Below are positions 54,916 to 63,156 of a stretch of 64,000 nt of DNA, one piece after another. Position 1 is the stretch's first letter; the number at the start of each line of letters is the position of its first letter. The translations under genes were made by a program, and so were the position numbers. The notes below the pieces were generated by a model. That model was not told the origin of the DNA and ran no database searches. It saw only the letters and a list, made by a program, of their open reading frames with translations. Source of the stretch: Kiloniella laminariae (GTDB lineage: Bacteria > Pseudomonadota > Alphaproteobacteria > Kiloniellales > Kiloniellaceae); the NCBI RefSeq assembly GCF_027214005.1, contig NZ_JAPWGY010000002.1, positions 186,001-250,000 on the forward strand, given 5' to 3'.

Positions 54916-54988
54916 GTTGCTTTCCCATGTAAACGGGTTCTTTGCTGCATGATCTCGACAAAGAGCCCGTCAATATCCGGGGATCCAA

Positions 54989-56590
54989 ATGGCGCTTCTG
55001 GCCTTCCATCATATTACCAAGAGATTTGGTTCTCTGATTGCCAACAATGACATCACCCTGTCACTGGAAAGTGGCGAAGTTCTTGCCTTGCTCGGAGAAA
55101 ACGGCGCTGGCAAAACCACCTTGATGAATATTCTCTACGGTCACTATTTGGCCGATGAAGGATATATCGAGGTTGATGGCACTCCCCTGCCCCCCGGATC
55201 GACGGATGCCGCGATCAAGGCAGGCATTGGCATGGTTCATCAGCATTTCACCCTGGCTGAAAACCTCACCGTCCTCGAAAACATCATGCTGGGAACCGAA
55301 AGTCTCTGGTCCCTGTCGCAAAAACAGACCGCTGCCCGCAAAAAGCTGGCACAGATGTCACTGGACTACGGCCTTGCGGTAGCACCAGATGCTCCTGTAT
55401 CAGCGCTTTCCGTCGGCGAGCGCCAGCGGGTTGAGATTCTCAAGGCGCTTTATCGCGATGCACGGGTCCTGATTCTTGACGAGCCAACAGCCGTATTGAC
55501 CCCTCAAGAAGCAGAAAGCCTGTTCAGCACACTGGAAAGCCTGACAAAAAGAGGCTTTGCCATTATATTCATCTCCCACAAGTTACACGAGATCCTGCGC
55601 ATCAGTGACCGGGTTGCGGTTCTCCGTCGGGGACAGATTGTCGGCTCTGTGGCAACAGCCGATGCCGATCGTTCAAGTCTGGCTGAAATGATGGTCGGCC
55701 GAAAAGTTGAACGCCCAAGCCTTGACCCAATGGCAACAGGCAAAGCTGTCGTCAGGCTTGAAGGGGTAACCCTCCAGAACAGAAATGAAGTCCCGACACT
55801 GGACCAGATCAGTCTTACAGTTCATCAGCATCAGATCATCGGGATTGCAGGTGTTGCCGGGAATGGGCAATCTGCACTGGCCGACCTGCTTAGCGGCCTC
55901 TCCAGCCCGACAAAGGGTACGTTTGAATTGCTCGGCCAGGCCGTCACCAGGGCGTCGCCCGCTGACATTGTTCACAGGGGTGTTGGACGTATCCCGGAAG
56001 ACCGTCACCATAGCGGCGTGGTGGGTGACATGACGCTCTGGGAAAACCTGGTCAGTGAGGACCTGCGTGTTCCCCCTGTCTCTCGCGGCGGCTTTCTCAT
56101 CGACCAGAAAGCTTGCATAAAACGGGCAGAACGTCTGATCGAACAATTTGATATCCGCTGTGAAGGTCCCGAAGCAGAGACAAAACTTCTCTCTGGCGGC
56201 AATATGCAAAAACTTATTCTGGCGCGCGCGCTCTCCCCAAACCCGGGCTTTATCCTTGCCAACCAGCCTGTACGTGGCCTGGATGAAGGGGCAATTGCCT
56301 ATGTACATGGACAGTTGCTGGCAGCACGCGAACGCGGTGCAGGTATTCTGCTGATTTCCGAAGACCTTGATGAACTGTTTTCGCTTTGTGATCGCATCGC
56401 TGTAATTTACCACGGAAAACTGACCCGCAGCTTTGATGCAAAATCCGTCACCGCTGGGCAGCTTGGCCTTATGATGGCCGGACAGGATCCCGGGGATATA
56501 GAGCTTCCCTCAGAACAGACGATTGAACAGGCAAAAGCATCTATTTCTGATACTCTTCAAGATCAGGGGACGAAGATCCATGCAGATTGA
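54989..56590 (+). CDS. BMP-type ABC importer, ATPase (pyrimidine cluster)
   Basis: A 533-residue double ABC protein homologous to the one in the purine cluster. Domain 1: Walker A GENGAGKTT (about 35-43), LSVGERQRVE, Walker B VLILDEPTAVLTP. Domain 2: degenerate GVAGNGQSA, LSGGNMQKLI and NQPVRGLDEG. It is 123 bases after the binding-protein gene, and its end overlaps the first permease gene by eleven bases. Confidence 0.92.
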   Translation: MALLAFHHITKRFGSLIANNDITLSLESGEVLALLGENGAGKTTLMNILYGHYLADEGYIEVDGTPLPPGSTDAAIKAGIGMVHQHFTLAENLTVLENIMLGTESLWSLSQKQTAARKKLAQMSLDYGLAVAPDAPVSALSVGERQRVEILKALYRDARVLILDEPTAVLTPQEAESLFSTLESLTKRGFAIIFISHKLHEILRISDRVAVLRRGQIVGSVATADADRSSLAEMMVGRKVERPSLDPMATGKAVVRLEGVTLQNRNEVPTLDQISLTVHQHQIIGIAGVAGNGQSALADLLSGLSSPTKGTFELLGQAVTRASPADIVHRGVGRIPEDRHHSGVVGDMTLWENLVSEDLRVPPVSRGGFLIDQKACIKRAERLIEQFDIRCEGPEAETKLLSGGNMQKLILARALSPNPGFILANQPVRGLDEGAIAYVHGQLLAARERGAGILLISEDLDELFSLCDRIAVIYHGKLTRSFDAKSVTAGQLGLMMAGQDPGDIELPSEQTIEQAKASISDTLQDQGTKIHAD

Positions 56591-57629
56591 ATTACGCGAA
56601 CACATCGCCCCCTGGCGCATCGCCTTGGCACCTGTCGCAGCCGTCGCCGTATCACTCTTGCTGGGTTCGATCCTTATCCTCTGGGTTGGTGCCTCGGTCA
56701 GCGAGGCCTATCTTCTCCTGGTCAAGGGTGCACTTGGTTCAAGCTTTGCCCTTACAGAAACCTTTACCCGCTCTATCCCGCTGATTTTCACCGGGCTGGC
56801 TGCGGCTATCGCTTTTCGGGCAAGATTTTACAATATTGGTGGTGAAGGACAGCTTTATTGCGGGGCACTCGCGGCAACTTTTTTTGGCACAGGACTGGTC
56901 ACTTTGCCGCCCCTGTTGATGATCCCCTTTCTGATGCTGGTTGGCGCGCTGGCCGGAGGCGCCGCGCTGGCGGTGCCGGTTCTGCTGAAAACGCATCTGA
57001 AAGTTGACGAGGTTGTCACCACGCTACTGCTGAATTTTGTCATTCTGTTGTTTGTCGGCTATCTGCTCGAAGGTCCATGGAAAGATCCCATGTCCATGGG
57101 CTGGCCCCAGAGCGAGTCCATCATTGATGAAGGGGTCTTCCCGAAACTGGTTGATAAAAGCCGCCTGCATTTTGGCCTTCTGTTTGCCGTGATCGGATCG
57201 GTTCTTTGCTGGGCGATGATGCGCTTTACGGTTTGGGGCTACGAAATCCGGGCCGTCGGGCACAATCCTTCTGCTGCCCGCTTTTCCGGGATCAACGTCA
57301 ATGCCACGGTGATCAGAACCGCCTTGATCAGCGGCGGTTTTGCAGGACTGGCCGGAGTCAGTGAGGTCGCCGGATTGAAAGGCTACCTTACACTCGATAT
57401 TTCCCCCGGCTTTGGCTATACCGGCATAGCTGTCGCCATGCTGGCCCAACTGCACCCCATGGCCGTGATCCTCTCTGCCCTTTTTATCTCCATGATCTAT
57501 GTCGGCGCTGATTCCATGAGCCGGGCCGTCAACATCCCGACCTATATTGCCGATGTCTTGGTTGGCTTGTCCGTCCTTTCCATACTCGTCAGTGTCATGC
57601 TGACCCGTTACCGTCTGCGCTGGAGATAG
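56580..57629 (+). CDS. BMP-type ABC importer permease 1 (pyrimidine cluster)
   Basis: A 349-residue permease of the NupB type, with FRARFYNIGGEGQLYCGALA (about 79-98) as the family mark. I chose ATG 56580, which lies inside the end of the ATPase gene with AGGGGA before it; the open frame reaches further upstream but in overlap with the ATPase. It is followed by permease 2 after four bases. Confidence 0.92.
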   Translation: MQIELREHIAPWRIALAPVAAVAVSLLLGSILILWVGASVSEAYLLLVKGALGSSFALTETFTRSIPLIFTGLAAAIAFRARFYNIGGEGQLYCGALAATFFGTGLVTLPPLLMIPFLMLVGALAGGAALAVPVLLKTHLKVDEVVTTLLLNFVILLFVGYLLEGPWKDPMSMGWPQSESIIDEGVFPKLVDKSRLHFGLLFAVIGSVLCWAMMRFTVWGYEIRAVGHNPSAARFSGINVNATVIRTALISGGFAGLAGVSEVAGLKGYLTLDISPGFGYTGIAVAMLAQLHPMAVILSALFISMIYVGADSMSRAVNIPTYIADVLVGLSVLSILVSVMLTRYRLRWR

Positions 57630-57633
57630 GATC

Positions 57634-58581
57634 ATGCTCGATATTTTCGACATTTTGATATCCGCTGGTTTCTGGGCCGCAACACTGCGCATTGTCAGCC
57701 CCCTGATCCTTGGAACATTGGGCGAGCTGATCTGCGAACGGGCTGGCGTGCTCAATCTCGGGATCGAAGGCATCATGACCATGGGTGCCATGTGTGGCTG
57801 GATGTGGGTCTATATGGGGGGGGATCTCTGGAGTGGTGTGCTTTTCGCGGCCTTTGTCGGGGCCCTCTTTGGCCTGCTCCACAGCAGCTTTACAGTCTAC
57901 CTTGGCTTGTCCCAGCACGTCACCGGGATCGGCATTACCCTCTTTGCATCCTCTCTAAGCTATTACGTCTTTCGCATGCTTTTGCCCAATGCGACCACAC
58001 CACCGAAAATCGTGCCCTTCCAACCATACGAGATCCCGCTCTTGTCCGATATTCCCGTTGTTGGGGAGGCCCTCTTCTCTCAGACACCTCTGACCTACCT
58101 GGCTTTGCTGCTGGTCCCTGCTGTCTGGTATGTACTCTACAAGACGCCTGTTGGTCTCGCCGTGCGCATGGCCGGGGAAAACCCCATGGCCGTCGAGGCC
58201 CAGGGGATCAATGTACTCTCCATACGCACAGGAGCCGTCATGGTCGGCAGCGCTTTCATGGCCGTCGGTGGAGCCTTCATCACCATGTCGGCCTTTGATG
58301 CTTTCTATTTTGGCATGATCAATGGTCGTGGCTGGATCTGTGTTGCACTGGTTATTTTTGCCTCCTGGAGACCCGGAAAAGCCCTGATTGGCGCCCTGCT
58401 TTTTGCCGGGCTGGATGCTCTGCAGGTTCGGGCACAACAAATGGCAGGCGCCATTATCCCCTATCAGTTTTTCCTGATGTTGCCCTATATTCTCAGCATC
58501 GTTGCCATGGTGATCATGGCGCGCCGGGCCAGCTACCCTCAGGCTCTGCTCACACCTTTCCGACGTGGTGAACGGACATAA
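57634..58581 (+). CDS. BMP-type ABC importer permease 2 (pyrimidine cluster)
   Basis: A 315-residue permease of the NupC type, with CERAGVLNLGIEGIMTMGAM (about 33-52). About eight to ten hydrophobic segments. It completes a full importer with the three genes before it, and codA follows after 41 bases. Confidence 0.92.
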   Translation: MLDIFDILISAGFWAATLRIVSPLILGTLGELICERAGVLNLGIEGIMTMGAMCGWMWVYMGGDLWSGVLFAAFVGALFGLLHSSFTVYLGLSQHVTGIGITLFASSLSYYVFRMLLPNATTPPKIVPFQPYEIPLLSDIPVVGEALFSQTPLTYLALLLVPAVWYVLYKTPVGLAVRMAGENPMAVEAQGINVLSIRTGAVMVGSAFMAVGGAFITMSAFDAFYFGMINGRGWICVALVIFASWRPGKALIGALLFAGLDALQVRAQQMAGAIIPYQFFLMLPYILSIVAMVIMARRASYPQALLTPFRRGERT

Positions 58582-58622
58582 CCGATAACCCGATAACACC
58601 TTTCTAGCCAGCGGACACTCCC

Positions 58623-59906
58623 ATGCTTGACCTCCTCATCAAAAACGCCAGCCTGCCCGACGGGCGCAAGAATATGGATATTGCCATTTCTGCAGACCGC
58701 ATCGTCGCGGTAGAGCCTAACATTACGACGGGGATCGAAGTAGGCAAAACCCGGATTGTAGATGCCGTAGGTCATCTGCTCAGTCCGCCCTTTATCGATC
58801 CGCATTTTCATCTTGATTCAACGCTCAGCCTTGGCCAACCCCGTCTGAATGAAAGCGGTACTCTACTGGAAGGCATCCAGCTCTGGGGAGAGCTGAAACC
58901 CCATCTGACCGCCGAAGCTATAAAAAAACGTGTTCATGCCCTCGCCCGCTGGTCCATAGCCCGTGGCACACTTGCCATCCGTAGCCATGTCGACACCAGC
59001 GATGATCGCCTCCTGGCGGTCGAGGCATTGCTTGAAGCCCGCAAGGAGCTGGCCCCCTGGATCGATATCCAGCTGGTCGCCTTTCCCCAGGACGGGTATT
59101 TCCGCTATGGCAAGGCCGCAGAAAACCTGAAACGGGCTCTGGATCTCGGTGTTGATGTGGTCGGTGGTATCCCCCATTTCGAGCGCACCATGGAAGATGG
59201 CGCTCGTTCGGTCACAGCGCTTTGTGAAATTGCCGCCAAACGCGGTCTGATGGTTGATATGCACTGCGATGAAACCGACGACCCCCTGTCCCGTCACATT
59301 GAAACCCTGACCGCGGAAACCATGCGTCTTGGATTACAGGGCCGGGTTGCCGGATCGCATCTGACCTCCATGCACTCCATGGACAACTACTACGTCAGCA
59401 AGCTGTTACCTTTGATACGCGAGGCAGACATCACTGCCATCCCCAATCCCCTGATCAACATTACGCTGCAGGGACGGCACGACAGCTATCCCAAACGCCG
59501 TGGCATGACACGGATCAAGGAAATGACCACCATGGGGATCAATGTCGCCCTCGGCCACGACTGTGTGATGGACCCCTGGTACAGCTTTGGCAGTCACGAC
59601 ATGCTCGAAGTCGCGCACATGGCTACCCATGTAGGTCAGATGACGGGCGTCTCGGAAACCCGCGCCATGTTTGCCGCCGTGACCGAGAACTCTGCCAGGG
59701 TTATGCACCTTCCCGATTATGGTATCGAGAAAGGCAACTACGCTGACCTCGTCATCCTTCAGGCGCGTGATGCGATCGAAGCCATCCGCCTTCGCCCGGC
59801 CCGGCTGTTTGTTATCCGACGGGGACAAATCATCAGTACGACAGCCCCGGTTACGGCAGAACTGGACCTGAACGGGAAGCGAGAGACCGTCGATTTCCTC
59901 AGGTAA
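58623..59906 (+). CDS. codA: Cytosine deaminase
   Basis: Metal-dependent amidohydrolase converting cytosine to uracil and ammonia. The metal site HFH is at 61-63, exactly where E. coli CodA has it (His61, His63). Other matching parts are IRSHVDTSD, PWIDIQLVAFPQ, DMHCDETDD, the TLQGRHDSYPKRRGMTRIKE region (about 280-299) and GHDCVMDPWY with the catalytic Asp. Length 427 aa equals CodA. Uracil made here is the substrate of PreTA in region 1. Confidence 0.94.
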   Translation: MLDLLIKNASLPDGRKNMDIAISADRIVAVEPNITTGIEVGKTRIVDAVGHLLSPPFIDPHFHLDSTLSLGQPRLNESGTLLEGIQLWGELKPHLTAEAIKKRVHALARWSIARGTLAIRSHVDTSDDRLLAVEALLEARKELAPWIDIQLVAFPQDGYFRYGKAAENLKRALDLGVDVVGGIPHFERTMEDGARSVTALCEIAAKRGLMVDMHCDETDDPLSRHIETLTAETMRLGLQGRVAGSHLTSMHSMDNYYVSKLLPLIREADITAIPNPLINITLQGRHDSYPKRRGMTRIKEMTTMGINVALGHDCVMDPWYSFGSHDMLEVAHMATHVGQMTGVSETRAMFAAVTENSARVMHLPDYGIEKGNYADLVILQARDAIEAIRLRPARLFVIRRGQIISTTAPVTAELDLNGKRETVDFLR

Positions 59907-60027
59907 CAAGGCCAAAAGCAAACAGGACAAAAACACTTAAGCAGGATAAGCGTCTATACTTTGCCCCTGCGAGCAGGTATAGCTCGAGAATAGCCCGTTC
60001 CCCGTTGCTGTTCCATAAGGTCGCTTT

Positions 60028-61284
60028 ATGTCTGCGTTTCATGAGTCCGTTAAAAAAGCCCAACAGAAAATTGCCGCGATTTTTCCTGAAACGCCGCTGC
60101 AACTGAACCGTTTTCTTTCGGACAAATACGACTGTAACGTTTATCTCAAACGCGAAGATCTGACCCCGGTGCGCAGTTATAAAATCCGGGGCGCGTTCAA
60201 TTTTTTCAGCAAGGCGCTCGGCCATCCCGACGGTCATGCCGATAAATTTGTCTGTGCATCGGCCGGCAATCATGCCCAGGGTTTCGCCTATGCCTGCAAT
60301 CATTTTCAAAAGCAGGGGACGGTATTTATGCCGACCACAACCCCTCAGCAAAAAATCGATAAAACCCGCGCTTTTGGCGGTTCTTATATCGAGGTCAAAC
60401 TGGTCGGTGATATCTTCGACGAAGCCTATGCAGCTGCTCATCGCTATGCCGAAAGCGAAAGTGCCCATATGGTTCCCCCCTTTGATCATCCCGATATCAT
60501 CGAAGGACAGGCCACCGTCGGGTTGGAAATCCTCGAACAGCTTGAAGGGGAACCCCTGGACCTTCTGATCATGCCCATTGGTGGTGGAGGCCTTTCCGCG
60601 GGGGTCATGAAAGTACTCTTGCCCCTCTCCCCCACGACAGATTTCCGTTTTGTTGAACCTGTTGGCGCGCCGAGCCTGACTGAAAGCCTCAATCAAGGGC
60701 AACGGATCAAACTGGAAAAGATCGATAATTTTGTTGATGGCGCAGCTGTCGCCCTGATTGGAGAACACAACTACGACATTCTCAAATCAGTTCCGGTTGA
60801 AAAGGTGCTGCTCTCTCCTGAAGGCAGACTTTGTGCGACCATGGTCAAGATGCTCAATATAGAAGGTGTTGTACTTGAACCAGCAGGTGCCCTTTCGATC
60901 GATGCGCTTGCTGATCTCGATCCCGAAGATATCAGAGGCAAGAATGTTGTCTGTGTCACTTCAGGCGGTAACTTTGACTTTGAGCGCTTGCCGGAAGTCA
61001 AGGAACGGGCGCTGAAATATGCCAGCTTGAAAAAATATTTTGTCCTGCGTATGCCCCAGCGCCCCGGCGCGCTCAAAGATTTCCTCTTTCTTTTGGGGCA
61101 GGATGACGACATCACCCGTTTTGAGTACCTGAAAAAATCCGCACGGAACTTTGGTTCAATTCTCATCGGCATAGAAACCAAAGACCCGGAAAATTTCAAG
61201 ATCCTGATGGAAAAGTTCGCCAAATCCGGCATCCAGTATCAGGACATCACCAACAACGAAGTCCTCTCGAACTTTATCGTCTAG
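60028..61284 (+). CDS. ilvA: Threonine ammonia-lyase with one C-terminal ACT-like domain
   Basis: PLP enzyme that deaminates threonine to 2-oxobutyrate. Lys52 in RSYKIRGAFNFF binds PLP; the phosphate loop SAGNHAQG is near 80 and GGGG(L) near 190. The last 80 residues (from KKYFVLRMPQRPGALKDF) are a single regulatory ACT-like domain, so this is the short form (418 aa), unlike the 514-aa E. coli protein with two. Biosynthetic or catabolic use cannot be told from context. Its 121-base upstream gap shows no clear operator. Confidence 0.93.
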   Translation: MSAFHESVKKAQQKIAAIFPETPLQLNRFLSDKYDCNVYLKREDLTPVRSYKIRGAFNFFSKALGHPDGHADKFVCASAGNHAQGFAYACNHFQKQGTVFMPTTTPQQKIDKTRAFGGSYIEVKLVGDIFDEAYAAAHRYAESESAHMVPPFDHPDIIEGQATVGLEILEQLEGEPLDLLIMPIGGGGLSAGVMKVLLPLSPTTDFRFVEPVGAPSLTESLNQGQRIKLEKIDNFVDGAAVALIGEHNYDILKSVPVEKVLLSPEGRLCATMVKMLNIEGVVLEPAGALSIDALADLDPEDIRGKNVVCVTSGGNFDFERLPEVKERALKYASLKKYFVLRMPQRPGALKDFLFLLGQDDDITRFEYLKKSARNFGSILIGIETKDPENFKILMEKFAKSGIQYQDITNNEVLSNFIV

Positions 61285-61311
61285 AGATACATCTGAGCAG
61301 CGAAAATTTTC

Positions 61312-61497
61312 TTAGCCCCCCTGGATCTTGGGTTCGACCTCATCTTCGGGGAAAAAATATAAGAACCAGAGAAGCCATAATATGCTTGCAAGGTCCCATA
61401 GTGTGCCTTCGCTGAAAAAGAAACTGATGACTAAAGGTATTTTATAGAGCCCGACAAAACCGATAAAGCCTAGGTACCAGTGTTTCTGCATTTTCAT
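61312..61497 (-). CDS. Small membrane protein of unknown function
   Basis: A 61-residue protein with two hydrophobic segments (about 8-27, FVGLYKIPLVISFFF region, and 33-50, ASILWLLWFLYFF) and an acidic-basic tail PEDEVEPKIQGG. I do not recognise a family. Its start lies 33 bases from the centre of a strong TetR-type operator (61512-61547), so it is probably a regulated gene and not a chance frame. It converges on ilvA with 27 bases between. Confidence 0.65.
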   Translation of the reverse strand: MKMQKHWYLGFIGFVGLYKIPLVISFFFSEGTLWDLASILWLLWFLYFFPEDEVEPKIQGG

Positions 61498-61511
61498 CGT
61501 GATAATTGCCC

Positions 61512-61547
61512 CTCAATTTCAATGAACGATCGTTCATGTATATTGAG
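61512..61547. promoter_or_regulatory. Extended TetR-type operator before the small membrane protein
   Basis: ATGAACGATCGTTCAT (61522-61537) is a perfect 16-bp palindrome. Around it CTCAAT (61512-61517) and ATTGAG (61542-61547) pair as an outer ring on the same axis, giving a 36-base dyad. Its form, GAACG-N2-CGTTC, is common for TetR-family sites. No TetR gene is adjacent. Confidence 0.75.
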
Positions 61548-61711
61548 AGGAATGGATATTATTTCAAGATGTGGTCAACAGAAAAATGACCGGATTGAGA
61601 AACATACCTCCAGTCCTGAACTGATCGTCGAGCCCTGTCTCGAAGGCGACCTATAATGCTATAGCCCGGCTCAGCTATGTTTTCAGGCAGCTACGAAAAG
61701 TTCTGAGAAAA

Positions 61712-61876
61712 TCAGTAAATTCCCAGGGCAAACAGCCCAACGACAATACCCCAAAAACACATATTGACGAAGGAACGCAAGATACCACCGTCTTCTTCAA
61801 GTGAAATATCCAGTTTTTTGATCACAAGATCTCCGGGTAAGAGAAAACCAGTGGCGAACCAGTGTAACAGGGGCAT
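61712..61876 (-). CDS. 54-residue small membrane protein
   Basis: A short gene with GGAAGGA (61883-61889) six bases before its ATG, an excellent ribosome-binding site. The product begins MPLLHWFATGFLLPGDLVIK and ends with a hydrophobic segment (about 36-54, SFVNMCFWGIVVGLFALGIY). No family recognised. It lies on the same strand as the other small membrane protein and the glutaminase gene, 104 bases after the latter. It is easily missed because of its size. Confidence 0.6.
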   Translation of the reverse strand: MPLLHWFATGFLLPGDLVIKKLDISLEEDGGILRSFVNMCFWGIVVGLFALGIY

Positions 61877-61980
61877 GGGTTAGTCCTTCCCTAATAGATG
61901 TATTTAATATACATATTTAATAGAAGGCTAATAAAAAAGTCAACGACATTTGCTATCGTAACGACGAAATACAAAACAAA

Positions 61981-62910
61981 TCAGAAAATTGATAAACCGG
62001 TTTTTGTTGTAAAGAGCTCCAGCGCCTGGGCACCAACCAGTGAATTACCGTACCTGTCCAGTTCTGGCGACCAGACTGCAACAGTTAGGTGCTGGGGCAA
62101 AACTGCGACGATACCTCCGCCAACCCCGCTTTTGGCAGGAAGCCCGACACGATAGGCGAAAGATCCCACTGCATCATAAAGCCCACAGGTCAGAAGCAGG
62201 GCATTGATACGCTTGGCCTCCCGGGCGCTCAGGATTTGCTGCCCCGCGAAAGATGAATACCCCGCACAAGCCAGTGGCAACACAGCCCGTGCCAGATCAA
62301 TACAGGAAGTCGTCAGGGCGCACTGGCGAAAATAGACTTCCAGAACCTCTGGAATGGGGCTGTGAATATTGCCAAAGCTGCACATCAGATTGGCCAGAGC
62401 AGCATTTCGGAAACCGTGATTGCGTTCAGATGTTGCCACAACCTCGTCGACCCTGTTCTGGGGATTTCCAGACAGAAGACGATAATAGTCATCAATACGC
62501 CGAGAGGCATCAGCGCTGCGACTGTTGATAATATCGGTGATCACCAATGCCCCGGCATTGATAAAGGGATTGCGGGGAATACCTTTTTCATACTCCAGCT
62601 GAACCAGGGAATTAAACGCCGTACCAGAGGGTTCACGCCCAACCCTGCTCCAGATATCACAATCACTAAACCCCAGGACCTGCATCAAGGTAAAAAGCTT
62701 TGAAATACTCTGGATCGAGAAACTTTCCTTTGCATCCCCAATCGAGAATTCCCGCCCGTCAATAGTGCGGACAGCCATCCCGAACTTGTCGCCTGGCACC
62801 TCTGCAAGTACAGGAATGTAATCTGCATTTTTGCCCTTGCCAAAAAAGGGCTGGACCTCTTCCAGGATCTCTTCGAGTATCCCCTGATAGTCAATACTCT
62901 CGTTACTCAT
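61981..62910 (-). CDS. glsA: Glutaminase
   Basis: Serine-dependent beta-lactamase-fold glutaminase, hydrolysing glutamine to glutamate and ammonia. The catalytic Ser-x-x-Lys is Ser68-Lys71 in SIQSISKLFTL; FNSLVQLEYEKGIPRNPFIN (about 97-116) and AGALVITDI follow, and the closing GVGGGIVAVLP is near 274. Length 309 aa is typical. It is divergent from matB across 246 bases that hold no clear operator. Confidence 0.95.
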   Translation of the reverse strand: MSNESIDYQGILEEILEEVQPFFGKGKNADYIPVLAEVPGDKFGMAVRTIDGREFSIGDAKESFSIQSISKLFTLMQVLGFSDCDIWSRVGREPSGTAFNSLVQLEYEKGIPRNPFINAGALVITDIINSRSADASRRIDDYYRLLSGNPQNRVDEVVATSERNHGFRNAALANLMCSFGNIHSPIPEVLEVYFRQCALTTSCIDLARAVLPLACAGYSSFAGQQILSAREAKRINALLLTCGLYDAVGSFAYRVGLPAKSGVGGGIVAVLPQHLTVAVWSPELDRYGNSLVGAQALELFTTKTGLSIF

Positions 62911-63156
62911 AGGCCCCAGAATTCCTGATCGTGTAGACTGGATAATTGTCTATCGTCCTGTCAGTTTATCCTACAGGCATGAAATTGCAGCAATTATTTA
63001 TTTGAAAATAATCGACAATGATAGCTGGAAACCGCTGTACCTAAGCTGGGATGAATTTTAACGTAAACTGTTGGACCAGGTGGCTTCCTGCCTGTAATTT
63101 TTATCAGCTTTGTACGAGATTTTCGCTCCCTCCTTCAGACAAGAAATACTTGCCTC

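Noticed and set aside
57024-57791. 255-codon open frame on the minus strand
   Set aside because: Antisense to two overlapping permease genes with clear hallmarks; the His/Asp/Gly-rich translation is typical of antisense to membrane proteins.
59899-60768. 289-codon open frame on the minus strand
   Set aside because: Antisense to threonine ammonia-lyase, whose PLP and ACT-like regions are unmistakable.
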